The notes beneath the pieces were generated by a model that saw only the letters and a list, made by a program, of their open reading frames with translations, did not search any database and was not told the origin of the DNA. DNA of 10,010 nt, taken from contig CAZWZG010000119.1 in assembly GCA_964638245.1 (NCBI GenBank), positions 1-10,010 of the forward strand. The letters run 5' to 3'. This document shows positions 1 to 6,203 of this stretch, piece after piece. Numbering within the stretch: position 1 is the first letter of the stretch; each line of letters opens with the position of its first letter. The position numbers were made by a program, and so were the translations under genes. Source of the stretch: CAZWZG01 sp964638245. Lineage in GTDB: Bacteria; Pseudomonadota; Alphaproteobacteria; Rhodobacterales; Rhodobacteraceae.

Positions 1-1075
1 AGGTCTTGTCATAGATCGGAATCCAGTCGGTGGAGGCGTCGTAGAGATCGACGACCCCGCGGGTCGGCGCGCTGACCGGAAGGTCCGGCACCCGCTGGGC
101 GTAGCGGAGGGCTTGGGTCGTCCACTGGTCGGTGAAGGAGCGGTTGTAGTCGGTGTCGTTCTCCGTCCACTGGTGCACGTCGCATTCAGGGTCTTCGGAG
201 CCGACAAGGATGTGGTTACCGTGCTCGGGGCGGACGTAACAGCCGATGTCGCTGTCCGAAACGACCATGCCATCTTCTTCGAAATCAAAGCCTTGCGGGC
301 TTGGGATGTGGACGACCTCTTGGCGGAGGGGTTTGGTTTCGATGGTCATTTCATCAAGGACGCCGGCCATGCCGTTGATGATTGCGGACCCCGGCCCCGC
401 GACGTTGATGACGACGGGCGCGTGGATCTCTTCCCCGCCTTCCAGTCGGACGCCTTTGACATTGTCGCCGTCCTTCAGGATGTCCGTGACGGTCACGCCA
501 AGGCGGAACTCCGCGCCGTGGAGCTTAGCCGCGTCGGCCAGGTTTTGCGACGACAGCGCCGGGTCGGTGACGTAGCCGCCGTTGGGCCAAAAGACTCCGC
601 CCGAGAGTTCGCCGCCCGTCGGCTCGGCAAAGCCATCCTGATCCTGCCGCTTGGGCGGGAAGTACTTGTCGAGGGCGTAGATCGGCAGCTCGGATTTGAT
701 CTTCTCGGCGTCCCATTCCTCTAACGGACAGCCAAGTTCGGTCGAGTACTTGATATGCTTTTCCAGCAAGCCGTTGGCGTCCGTCTTCATGACCAGACAC
801 CCGACCTCCTTGAACTTCGCCAGATCCGCATCCGCGGGCAGGCCAAGGTACTCCGGCCAGTTGCGCCAGTAGTGGTAGCCCTCATAGGCAAACGCCGTCC
901 CATCCAACGTCGAATAGTGCATCCGAATGATCGCGCAGGAGCCTGCGGTGGAGCCGTGGCCGATCTGGGTATTGCGATCCAGCGACAGGGTTTTCCAGCC
1001 TTTCTTGGCCATCTCGAACGCGATGGCGGTGCCGATCACGCCGGTGCCGATGATGATTGCGTCTGGATTGGCCAT
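1..1075 (-). CDS. FAD-dependent oxidoreductase, DAO family (partial, 3' end beyond window)
   Basis: The 358 visible codons read without a stop to the left edge; the family usually has about 400-450 residues, so the C-terminal end is missing. Residues 7-15 (IIIGTGVIG) are a GxGxxG dinucleotide-binding loop, and D33 ends the second strand in the place usually held by an acidic residue that contacts the FAD ribose. The late segment around GVVDLYDASTDWIPIYDKT resembles the conserved C-terminal FAD-site region of sarcosine oxidase-like enzymes. Unlike the first gene of this operon it has no WHAAG-type histidine for covalent FAD (GSTAGSCAIIR stands there), so the flavin is probably non-covalent or attached elsewhere. 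There is no GcvT domain in the visible part. The start is ATG at 1075, seven bases after an AAGGAG ribosome site that overlaps the stop of the MttB gene. It probably oxidises a secondary or tertiary amine intermediate of the same pathway; the substrate is unknown. Confidence 0.88.
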   Translation of the reverse strand, partial: MANPDAIIIGTGVIGTAIAFEMAKKGWKTLSLDRNTQIGHGSTAGSCAIIRMHYSTLDGTAFAYEGYHYWRNWPEYLGLPADADLAKFKEVGCLVMKTDANGLLEKHIKYSTELGCPLEEWDAEKIKSELPIYALDKYFPPKRQDQDGFAEPTGGELSGGVFWPNGGYVTDPALSSQNLADAAKLHGAEFRLGVTVTDILKDGDNVKGVRLEGGEEIHAPVVINVAGPGSAIINGMAGVLDEMTIETKPLRQEVVHIPSPQGFDFEEDGMVVSDSDIGCYVRPEHGNHILVGSEDPECDVHQWTENDTDYNRSFTDQWTTQALRYAQRVPDLPVSAPTRGVVDLYDASTDWIPIYDKT

Positions 1076-1082
1076 GGGATGT

Positions 1083-1088
1083 CTCCTT
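1083..1088 (-). promoter_or_regulatory. Ribosome binding site of the FAD oxidoreductase
   Basis: On the minus strand the sequence reads AAGGAG, seven bases before the ATG at 1075. Its first two bases belong to the TAA stop of the upstream MttB-family gene. It fixes the start of the oxidoreductase and supports translation from the same transcript. Confidence 0.75.
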
Positions 1089-2456
1089 AGCTGACGGGTG
1101 GCGAACCACCGGCGGCGGTGCGTTTGGCGATGTCTTCTTGTANNNNNNNNNNNNNNNNNNNNNNNNNNNNNNNNNNNNNNNNNNNNNNNNNNNNNNNNNN
1201 NNNNNNNNNNNNNNNNNNNNNNNNNNNNNNNNNNNNNNNNNNACGATTTGAAGGACTTCGACGTCGGTGATGAGTTTTTCATAAGAGACGGTCAGCCCGC
1301 CCTCCAGCCAGCCTGCCGAGTGGATGACGACCGTCGCCCCGGCCAGGAGGCAGCCCCAAAGGCCGAGCTGAGTTTCGTTGGCGGCTTGGACGTCCGAGAT
1401 GTTCGCCGCGCTGCCGGTGGCGGATCGCCACGGCAGGCCGATCCTACGCGCAAGTTGCCCGGCGGCGAGCGAGGCCTTGAAATGCTCGGGCGTGCCGAAG
1501 GCGGGCGCGCCGGATTTCATGTCGACGTTCGAGGTGAACGTCCCGTAGGTCACCGGCGCACCGGGCCGGACGAGTTGGGTGAGCGTGATGGCGGCGAGTG
1601 CTTCGGCGTGGGAAAGCGTGATCGCGCCGGCCACCGTGATCGGGGCCATGGCGCCCATCAGCGTGAACGGGGTGACAATCGACACCTGCCCGGCGCGGGC
1701 GAAGTCGATCAGGCCTTGCAGCATAGGCACATCGAGCGTGCGCGGCGAGTTGGTGTTGATGATCGTGTAGCAGTGCGAATTGGCCGCGAACTCGGCATCG
1801 CTCAGCCCGCGAAAGTCGCGGATCATCTCGAAAGCGTCCTGCACTTGCGGCGTGCCGCGTGCGTAGATGAAGGGGACTTTGTCGGAATGGCCAAGCTGAG
1901 TTTCGAGCGTGAAATAGTGCCGGACATGGGGGGCGATGTTCTGGGGTTCGACCAGCGGGGGGACCATGTGGAGCACGTCGAAATGCTGGGTCAGCTGGAC
2001 CAGATCGCGGAAGTCTTCGTCCGTGCCGGGACGGCGGCCCTTGATGCGATCCGTGGCGTGCGGACAGCCTGCGCCGGGCTGGAAGGCGAGCGTACCAAGC
2101 TCCAGCGTCAGTTCGCGGTGGCGAGCGCCGCCCATGACCGGGATGGACTTGGGCGCGGTGGCGAGCGCGGCCCCGACCATGTCGCGGCCGATGCGGACCA
2201 TCTGGGTGTCTTCGTCGACGATGGCCCCGCCTTTGCGGAAAATCTCGCGCGCTTCGGGGAGCAGGACCTTGATGGCGAGGTCTTCGAGGACGGTGAGCGC
2301 GGCCTCGTGCATGGCCTCGATTTCGTCGTCGGAAAAGACGTTCATCGGTGGGAACGGGTTCTTGAGCTGACGGTAGTTTACCTCGCGTTTTACCGCCGTC
2401 TCCCCGCGCGGCGGGCGTTGGCGCCGCCGCCGCCCACCTGTCTCAAGGTCGATCAT
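1087..2456 (-). CDS. MttB-family corrinoid methyltransferase (trimethylamine methyltransferase superfamily), interrupted by an assembly gap
   Basis: Members of this superfamily (PF06253) transfer a methyl group from a methylated amine to a corrinoid protein. Known enzymes without pyrrolysine act on glycine betaine (MtgB), proline betaine (MtpB), carnitine (MtcB) or gamma-butyrobetaine (MtyB). The 404 codons before the gap show an Arg-rich start (residues 9-17), a DDEIEAMHEAALTVLEDLAIK helix typical of the family, TGSAANISDVQAANETQ and SYEKLITDVEVLQI. No in-frame TAG occurs in them, so there is no sign of pyrrolysine. The start at 2456 is supported by its ATGA overlap with the upstream dehydrogenase. 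After the Ns the true C-terminus is QEDIAKRTAAGGSPPVS with TAA at 1087-1089; it lies in a different frame from one that simply reads through 100 Ns. About 423 codons are visible against roughly 510-520 in homologues, so about 90 residues are missing. The substrate and the partner corrinoid protein are not in the window. Confidence 0.85.
1143..1242. other. Assembly gap of exactly 100 N inside the MttB-family gene
   Basis: Positions 1143-1242 are all N. The reading frame before the gap (1214 bases from the start codon) and the frame of the genuine C-terminus after it (56 bases including the stop) can be joined only if the missing piece has a length of 3n+2. One hundred is 3n+1, so the run is a conventional placeholder rather than a measured length. 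From family length I infer a real gap of about 250-290 bases. Confidence 0.9.
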
Positions 2457-4858
2457 CCCCGCATCGCCTGACCTTGGGGGTCGTAAGGTGACGGCGCGAG
2501 GACGCGTGCCGGACGCTCGACGCCGACGACGTGCACGGAAAGCTCTTCGCCTTCGTGCGCATGCTCGGAATTGATCAGTGCCATGGCGATGGATTGCCCG
2601 GTGGTGTGACCGTAGGCGCCCGAGGTGACGAAGCCGACCTTGGTGCCGTTGGCCCAGACGGGTTCGTACCCGCTGGCGTCGCTGTCGGGGCTGTCGATGG
2701 CTAGCGTGACGACCTTTTGCGCCGGGCCGTTGCCGTCACGCTCGGCAATGGCCGCGGCTTTGCCGACGAAATCGCCCTTGTCCCACGCGATCCAGCGATC
2801 CATGCCAGTCATGCCCGGCGTGTAGCCTTGGGTGAATTCTGCCGACCAGATGCCGAAGCTTTTCTCGATGCGGAGAGAGAGGAGCGCATTGAAGCCGACT
2901 TCGACCATGCCTTGATCCGCACCTGCTTCGAGCAGGATGTTGCGCAAGGTCGAGTGGTCGCCCATGCGGCAGTTGATCTCGTACCCAAGCTCTCCGGTGA
3001 CCGACATCCGCGCGACGCGGGTGCGCAAAAGGCCGACGTCGGCCTCCATGCAGCCCATGAAAGGGAGCGATGCGATATCGGCGTCGGTGACTTTTTCGAT
3101 GACCTTGCGAGAGTTCGGGCCTGAGAGCGAGAAGCCCGCCATTTCCTCGCCAAGGTCGCGGACGTGCACGCCCTCGTCGAGGTGGTCGTTGAACCAGCGC
3201 ATGTGCCATGTGCGCAGGTAGTAGGACCCCATGATCCACCACGTCCCGTCGCCCCAATTGAAGATCGTCAGATCGCCCTTGAGCCGCCCGTCCTCGGCCA
3301 GCATCGGCGCAAGGCGCGCGCGGCCCGGCGCGGGGAGTTTGGAGGCCATGATGCGGTCGAGCCAGGCCTCGGCGTTGGGGCCGGTGACCTCGTAGCGCGA
3401 GAAGCCGGTGATATCGAGAAGGCCGACGCGTTCGCGGACGGCTTTGCATTCCTCGGCCACGATCGGGAAGGCGTTGGAGCGTTTGAGGGTCGGGGTTTCT
3501 TCGAAGCCTTTGGGGGCGAAGTAAAGGGGGACTTCGAGGTCCCAGCTTTGGCCCCATTTCGCGCCTGCTTCTGTCATAGCGTCGTAGGCGGGCGAGGTTT
3601 TGATGTTGCGCCCTGCGGGCAGTTGTTCGTTGGGATAGGTCATCACGAAGCGGCGAGAATAGAACTGACCGGTCGTCTCCTTGATGTACTGCTTGTTCTC
3701 TGCGAAACGGCCGTAGCGGGCGACGTCCATGCCGTAGACGTCGGCCTCGGGCTCGCCTTCGATCATCCATTCGGCGAGCGATTTGCCGACGCCGCCGCCT
3801 TGAAGGAAGCCCGCCATCACGGCGCAGGCGCACCAATAACCCGGCTTGCCCGGGACAGGGCCGACGAGCGGGTTGCCGTCGGGAGAGAAGGTAAAGGCAC
3901 CGTTGACCCATGTCTTGATGCCCGCATCCGCGGCGGCGGGGTAGCGTTCGAAGCCGAGGACCAGCTCGTCCTCGATCCGGTCGAGCTGTTCCTGAAACAG
4001 CTCCATGCCGTAGTCCCAAGGCGCGCCGTCCATGGCCCAGTGTTCGTGATTGATCTCGTAGATGCCGACAAGGATGCCGTTCTGATCCTGGCGCATGTAG
4101 GTGAACCCTTCGAGGTCCACGGTCATGGGCATTTCGAAGTCGCATTCGGCCACTTCGGGGATGGAGTCGGTGATCAGGTAGTGGTGTTTGAGCGGGGAGA
4201 CCGGAAGCTCGATTCCCGCCATCCGGCCCACCTGTTTGGCCCAAAGACCGGCTGCATTGACCACGTGTTGGCACTTAATTGTTCCCTTATCGGTAACAAC
4301 GGTCCAGCCTTCGGCTGTTTGATTAAGCTCCAGAACCTTTGTGTGCTCGTAGTATTCCGCTCCCCGTTTCTTGGCGGCGATGGCATAGGCGTGGACGGTA
4401 CCGGTGGTGTCTACATAGCCTTCGCGGTCGGCCCACATCGCGCCCAAAAGGCCGTCGGTCGACATGATCGGACAGCGCTCTTGTGCCTCTTTGGGCGTCA
4501 TGAGCTGGCAATCCTCGATACCGATGGATTGATAGATAGTGTACTGCGTCTGGAGCCATTCCCAGCGGTCGGGCGTCCCCGCCAGCGTTAGGCCGCCGGT
4601 CATGTGAAGGCCAATGTTATGACCGCTTTCCTCTTCGATTTCCTTCAGCAAATCAATGGTATAGGCCTGAAGCTGTGCGATGTTGGGATCGGCGTTCAGC
4701 GCGTGGACGCCGCCCGCGGCGTGCCAAGAGGAGCCCGCCGTCAGCACACTGCGTTCCAGCATGACAACATCTGTCCAGCCGAGTTTGGCGAGGTGATAAA
4801 GCACCGACGAGCCAACGACCCCGCCCCCGATGACAACAACGCGATACTCAGATTTCAT
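2453..4858 (-). CDS. FAD-dependent dehydrogenase with GcvT domain (dimethylglycine/sarcosine dehydrogenase family)
   Basis: Enzymes of this family oxidatively demethylate N-methylated glycines; the imine goes to the folate site and yields methylene-tetrahydrofolate. The N-terminal DAO domain (about residues 5-365) has VVVIGGGVVGSS at 7-18 and GSSWHAAGG at 42-50, where His46 matches the histidine that binds FAD covalently in mitochondrial dimethylglycine dehydrogenase. A linking FAO_M-like part follows. The GCV_T aminomethyltransferase domain covers about 425-700 (with LLDITGFSRYEVTG and the GELGYEI motif), and the GCV_T C-terminal barrel about 710-795. The length of 801 aa is normal for bacterial members. 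I chose ATG at 4858 because GAGGGAG lies six bases upstream; a TTG five codons earlier sits on this ribosome site. It is the first gene of the operon and ends in an ATGA overlap with the MttB-family gene. Sarcosine, dimethylglycine or another N-methyl amino acid are all possible substrates. Confidence 0.93.
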   Translation of the reverse strand: MKSEYRVVVIGGGVVGSSVLYHLAKLGWTDVVMLERSVLTAGSSWHAAGGVHALNADPNIAQLQAYTIDLLKEIEEESGHNIGLHMTGGLTLAGTPDRWEWLQTQYTIYQSIGIEDCQLMTPKEAQERCPIMSTDGLLGAMWADREGYVDTTGTVHAYAIAAKKRGAEYYEHTKVLELNQTAEGWTVVTDKGTIKCQHVVNAAGLWAKQVGRMAGIELPVSPLKHHYLITDSIPEVAECDFEMPMTVDLEGFTYMRQDQNGILVGIYEINHEHWAMDGAPWDYGMELFQEQLDRIEDELVLGFERYPAAADAGIKTWVNGAFTFSPDGNPLVGPVPGKPGYWCACAVMAGFLQGGGVGKSLAEWMIEGEPEADVYGMDVARYGRFAENKQYIKETTGQFYSRRFVMTYPNEQLPAGRNIKTSPAYDAMTEAGAKWGQSWDLEVPLYFAPKGFEETPTLKRSNAFPIVAEECKAVRERVGLLDITGFSRYEVTGPNAEAWLDRIMASKLPAPGRARLAPMLAEDGRLKGDLTIFNWGDGTWWIMGSYYLRTWHMRWFNDHLDEGVHVRDLGEEMAGFSLSGPNSRKVIEKVTDADIASLPFMGCMEADVGLLRTRVARMSVTGELGYEINCRMGDHSTLRNILLEAGADQGMVEVGFNALLSLRIEKSFGIWSAEFTQGYTPGMTGMDRWIAWDKGDFVGKAAAIAERDGNGPAQKVVTLAIDSPDSDASGYEPVWANGTKVGFVTSGAYGHTTGQSIAMALINSEHAHEGEELSVHVVGVERPARVLAPSPYDPQGQAMRG

Positions 4859-4864
4859 GAAAGG

Positions 4865-4871
4865 CTCCCTC
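4865..4871 (-). promoter_or_regulatory. Ribosome binding site of the GcvT-domain dehydrogenase
   Basis: The minus strand reads GAGGGAG six bases before ATG 4858. It decides between this ATG and the in-frame TTG at 4873, which overlaps the site itself. Confidence 0.75.
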
Positions 4872-4903
4872 AAGCAGTTCTTAAGGATCGTGCCAGAGAC
4901 TCA

Positions 4904-4992
4904 TGACGGAGCGTGCGACGAAAACCGTCAAATTCTGTCGCAAAACGACCTTCCCCCTTACTCAAACTACGACCGCCGGTTGCAAAACTGCC
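4904..4992. promoter_or_regulatory. Cluster of three palindromes, candidate operators of the dehydrogenase/MttB operon
   Basis: Three inverted repeats with five-base spacers lie 45-135 bases upstream of the dehydrogenase start: GACG-AAAAC-CGTC (4917-4929), GTCG-CAAAA-CGAC (4937-4949) and the imperfect GGTTG-CAAAA-CTGCC (4978-4992). All share an AAAA core and G/C-rich arms. Their centres are 20 and 42 bases apart, close to two and four helical turns, so a dimeric regulator could bind them on one DNA face. A longer repeat TGACGG...CCGTCA (4904-4909 with 4925-4930) overlaps the first site. In RNA these could also form small hairpins in the leader. No regulator gene is visible, and I could not find a convincing minus-strand -35/-10 pair here. 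Function is inferred from arrangement only. Confidence 0.4.
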
Positions 4993-5046
4993 ACTTGGCG
5001 CATTGGAGCCTTCTCTGACTCTTGGTTCGCCCAAATTTTGCCGCAA

Positions 5047-5075
5047 TTGACAAGGTCGGGCGGGCTCCTTACCGT
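5047..5075 (+). promoter_or_regulatory. Possible sigma-70 promoter of the VPLPA-CTERM gene
   Basis: A perfect TTGACA (5047-5052) is followed after 17 bases by TACCGT (5070-5075), which keeps the first, second and last bases of the -10 consensus. Transcription would start near 5082, about 30 bases before the GTG at 5112. The -10 match is weak. Confidence 0.35.
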
Positions 5076-5111
5076 TTTTGTGGGCTGTTATTTTCGTTGG
5101 GTGTCACGACT

Positions 5112-5831
5112 GTGCGCGTATTTTTGACTGTTTCAAGTGTCTCTCTGTTCGTCTCGACGGCAGCTATCGCCGCCTTGCTTACGTTTACGGACCGCGTCGC
5201 ATTCACAGATAGTGTCGGCACTCTTTTGAGCGAGGATTTCGAAGGGTTCTCATCCGATACGCGTTTCAATGCGATCCTTCCTGAGATCTCTGATTTTTCA
5301 CTCGAGATCACAAAGAATAGCCCCGACCGTGTCGGAGGCTCATTCAACATCATTGAATCTGTTCCTTACCAAGGCGGCGCGTCTGACCCTGCGTTCCAGA
5401 ACTCGGTGAACGGATCCAACTTCGCCCTCATCGGGATCGAAGACGACGGAGATAATGTCGGCGACGTTTTCTCGATCCTTTTCGAATACGACGTGTTCGC
5501 ATTCGGCGCCGACTTCGCGAAGCTTAACGACAACGGCGTCGAAAGAAGCGAAATTGGGTTTCTTGACGCCCAAGGAAACAGTTTGGGAACCTTCACACCG
5601 CCGACCGAAGCTGGTGGGACAACACGGTTTTTTGGATTTGCGTCGGATGAAGGCTTTAGAGCGGTAACTTTCACAGCAATAAGCGGAACGAATGCTGGTG
5701 AAGGCTTCGGCTTGGACAATATGCTTTACAGTGAACCAACCGAGGTTCCGCTGCCGGCGTCTCTGCCGCTTTTGCTTGCAGGCATCGCAGCCATGCGAAT
5801 TTCACGAGCCCGTAAGTCGCTTTCAGACTAA
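5112..5831 (+). CDS. Exported protein with VPLPA-CTERM sorting domain
   Basis: I recognise the C-terminus, not a function. The last 28 of 239 residues hold VPLPA (212-216), a hydrophobic segment SLPLLLAGIAAM, and the basic tail RISRARKS, the tripartite VPLPA-CTERM signal of Rhodobacterales proteins that are processed at the inner membrane by a cognate exosortase. The N-terminus has a hydrophobic signal segment (FLTVSSVSLFVSTAAIAALLTF). In between lies a glycine- and aromatic-rich, probably beta-sandwich domain with EDDGDNVGD and EGFGLDNM, typical of secreted PEP-CTERM-like proteins; no catalytic motif is seen. The frame is open from a TTG at 5022 but has no ATG near the signal peptide. I prefer GTG 5112, just before the signal peptide and after a possible promoter; TTG 5097 is an alternative, and no good ribosome site marks either. 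Its base composition is more AT-rich than that of its neighbours, which fits an accessory gene. Confidence 0.75.
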   Translation: MRVFLTVSSVSLFVSTAAIAALLTFTDRVAFTDSVGTLLSEDFEGFSSDTRFNAILPEISDFSLEITKNSPDRVGGSFNIIESVPYQGGASDPAFQNSVNGSNFALIGIEDDGDNVGDVFSILFEYDVFAFGADFAKLNDNGVERSEIGFLDAQGNSLGTFTPPTEAGGTTRFFGFASDEGFRAVTFTAISGTNAGEGFGLDNMLYSEPTEVPLPASLPLLLAGIAAMRISRARKSLSD

Positions 5832-5877
5832 ACGTCCAACATCTCTGGATCGAGGATTTGCATCAACAAGAACGAGA

Positions 5878-5952
5878 TGGTGCTGCTGGGGAGGATTGAA
5901 CTCCCGACCTCACCCTTACCAAGGGTGCGCTCTACCACTGAGCTACAGCAGC
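5878..5952 (-). tRNA. tRNA-Thr (anticodon GGU)
   Basis: The reverse strand folds as a complete 75-base cloverleaf. The acceptor stem is GCTGCTG (5946-5952) with CAGCAGC (5882-5888), and the D-arm includes GCTCAGTGGTAGAGC. The anticodon arm is CACCC-TTGGTAA-GGGTG with GGT at 5918-5920, and the T-arm is GGGAG-TTCAATC-CTCCC. Discriminator A (5881) and CCA (5878-5880) are encoded. The anticodon reads ACC/ACU threonine codons. It is transcribed away from the murA cluster. Confidence 0.97.
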
Positions 5953-5967
5953 GCCGGAATGTCGGGC

Positions 5968-5996
5968 GGGATACTGGCAATCGCGCCATGACGCAA
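5968..5996 (-). promoter_or_regulatory. Probable promoter of tRNA-Thr
   Basis: On the minus strand TTGCGT (5991-5996) and TATCCC (5968-5973) are separated by 17 bases. The -10 box ends 15 bases before the tRNA 5' end, and the stretch between them begins GC-rich (GCCCGAC), as is common for stable RNA promoters. The boxes only partly match consensus. Confidence 0.4.
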
Positions 5997-6052
5997 GCGC
6001 AATCTGACAACGCCATCTGGACGCTTGGCCGTGCCTCGGGTACAGCATTTCC

Positions 6053-6193
6053 ATGGCAGAGAACCGTCGATCCGATACGGCCAAGTCCGCCCAACCCGCG
6101 ACCCGGGAAGATCGCCTGAAGGCGGCATTGAAGGCAAATATCGCAAAGCGGAAAGCGCAGGCGAAAAAGCGCGCCGCACAGACAAAAGACTGA
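6053..6193 (+). CDS. Small basic protein of 46 aa upstream of murA, function unknown
   Basis: ATG at 6053 opens a 46-codon frame ending in TGA at 6191-6193, ten bases before the murA start; that TGA overlaps the GAGG ribosome site of murA. The protein has a polar N-terminal half and a C-terminal half made almost only of Ala, Lys, Arg and Gln (RLKAALKANIAKRKAQAKKR, followed by AAQTKD), which should form a strongly basic amphipathic helix. There is no signal peptide or membrane segment. From memory, short proteins with this RLKAALKAN-type helix stand before murA in other Rhodobacteraceae, which argues that it is real; I do not know a function. Nucleic-acid or ribosome binding would fit the charge but is a guess. 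No clear ribosome site precedes the ATG. Confidence 0.7.
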   Translation: MAENRRSDTAKSAQPATREDRLKAALKANIAKRKAQAKKRAAQTKD

Positions 6194-6203
6194 GGCAGAG
6201 CAG

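Noticed and set aside
113..724. 203-codon plus-strand frame at the left edge
   Set aside because: Lies opposite the FAD oxidoreductase, whose own frame is continuous and has family motifs.
882..2456. A 524-codon minus-strand frame read through the Ns to 882
   Set aside because: It joins the MttB N-terminus to an out-of-frame reading of its C-terminus and of the next gene; the frames only match if the gap is not 100 bases.
1098..2471. Long plus-strand open frame opposite the MttB-family gene
   Set aside because: It is antisense to a recognised protein, contains the N run and shows no family motif; such frames are common opposite GC-rich genes.
2736..4274. 512-codon minus-strand frame inside the dehydrogenase
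   Set aside because: Arg-rich out-of-frame reading of the same strand, fully inside a recognised gene.
3164..4591. 475-codon plus-strand open frame opposite the dehydrogenase
   Set aside because: Antisense shadow of a gene with clear FAD and GcvT motifs; no ribosome site or recognisable domain.
4859..4873. TTG start five codons upstream in the GcvT-domain dehydrogenase
   Set aside because: It overlaps the GAGGGAG ribosome site that serves ATG 4858.
4859..5021. Glycine or SAM riboswitch in the leader of the dehydrogenase operon
   Set aside because: I looked because of the pathway, but the conserved cores of these classes are not recognisable; only short palindromes are seen.
5832..5879. Transcription terminator between the VPLPA-CTERM gene and the tRNA
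   Set aside because: CATCTC (5840-5845) and GAGATG (5874-5879) are complementary, but they are 28 bases apart, overlap the tRNA CCA end and have no T-run.
5877..6119. 80-codon plus-strand frame starting at 5877
   Set aside because: It crosses the tRNA on the opposite strand and has no protein features; the real small gene at 6053 is in another frame.
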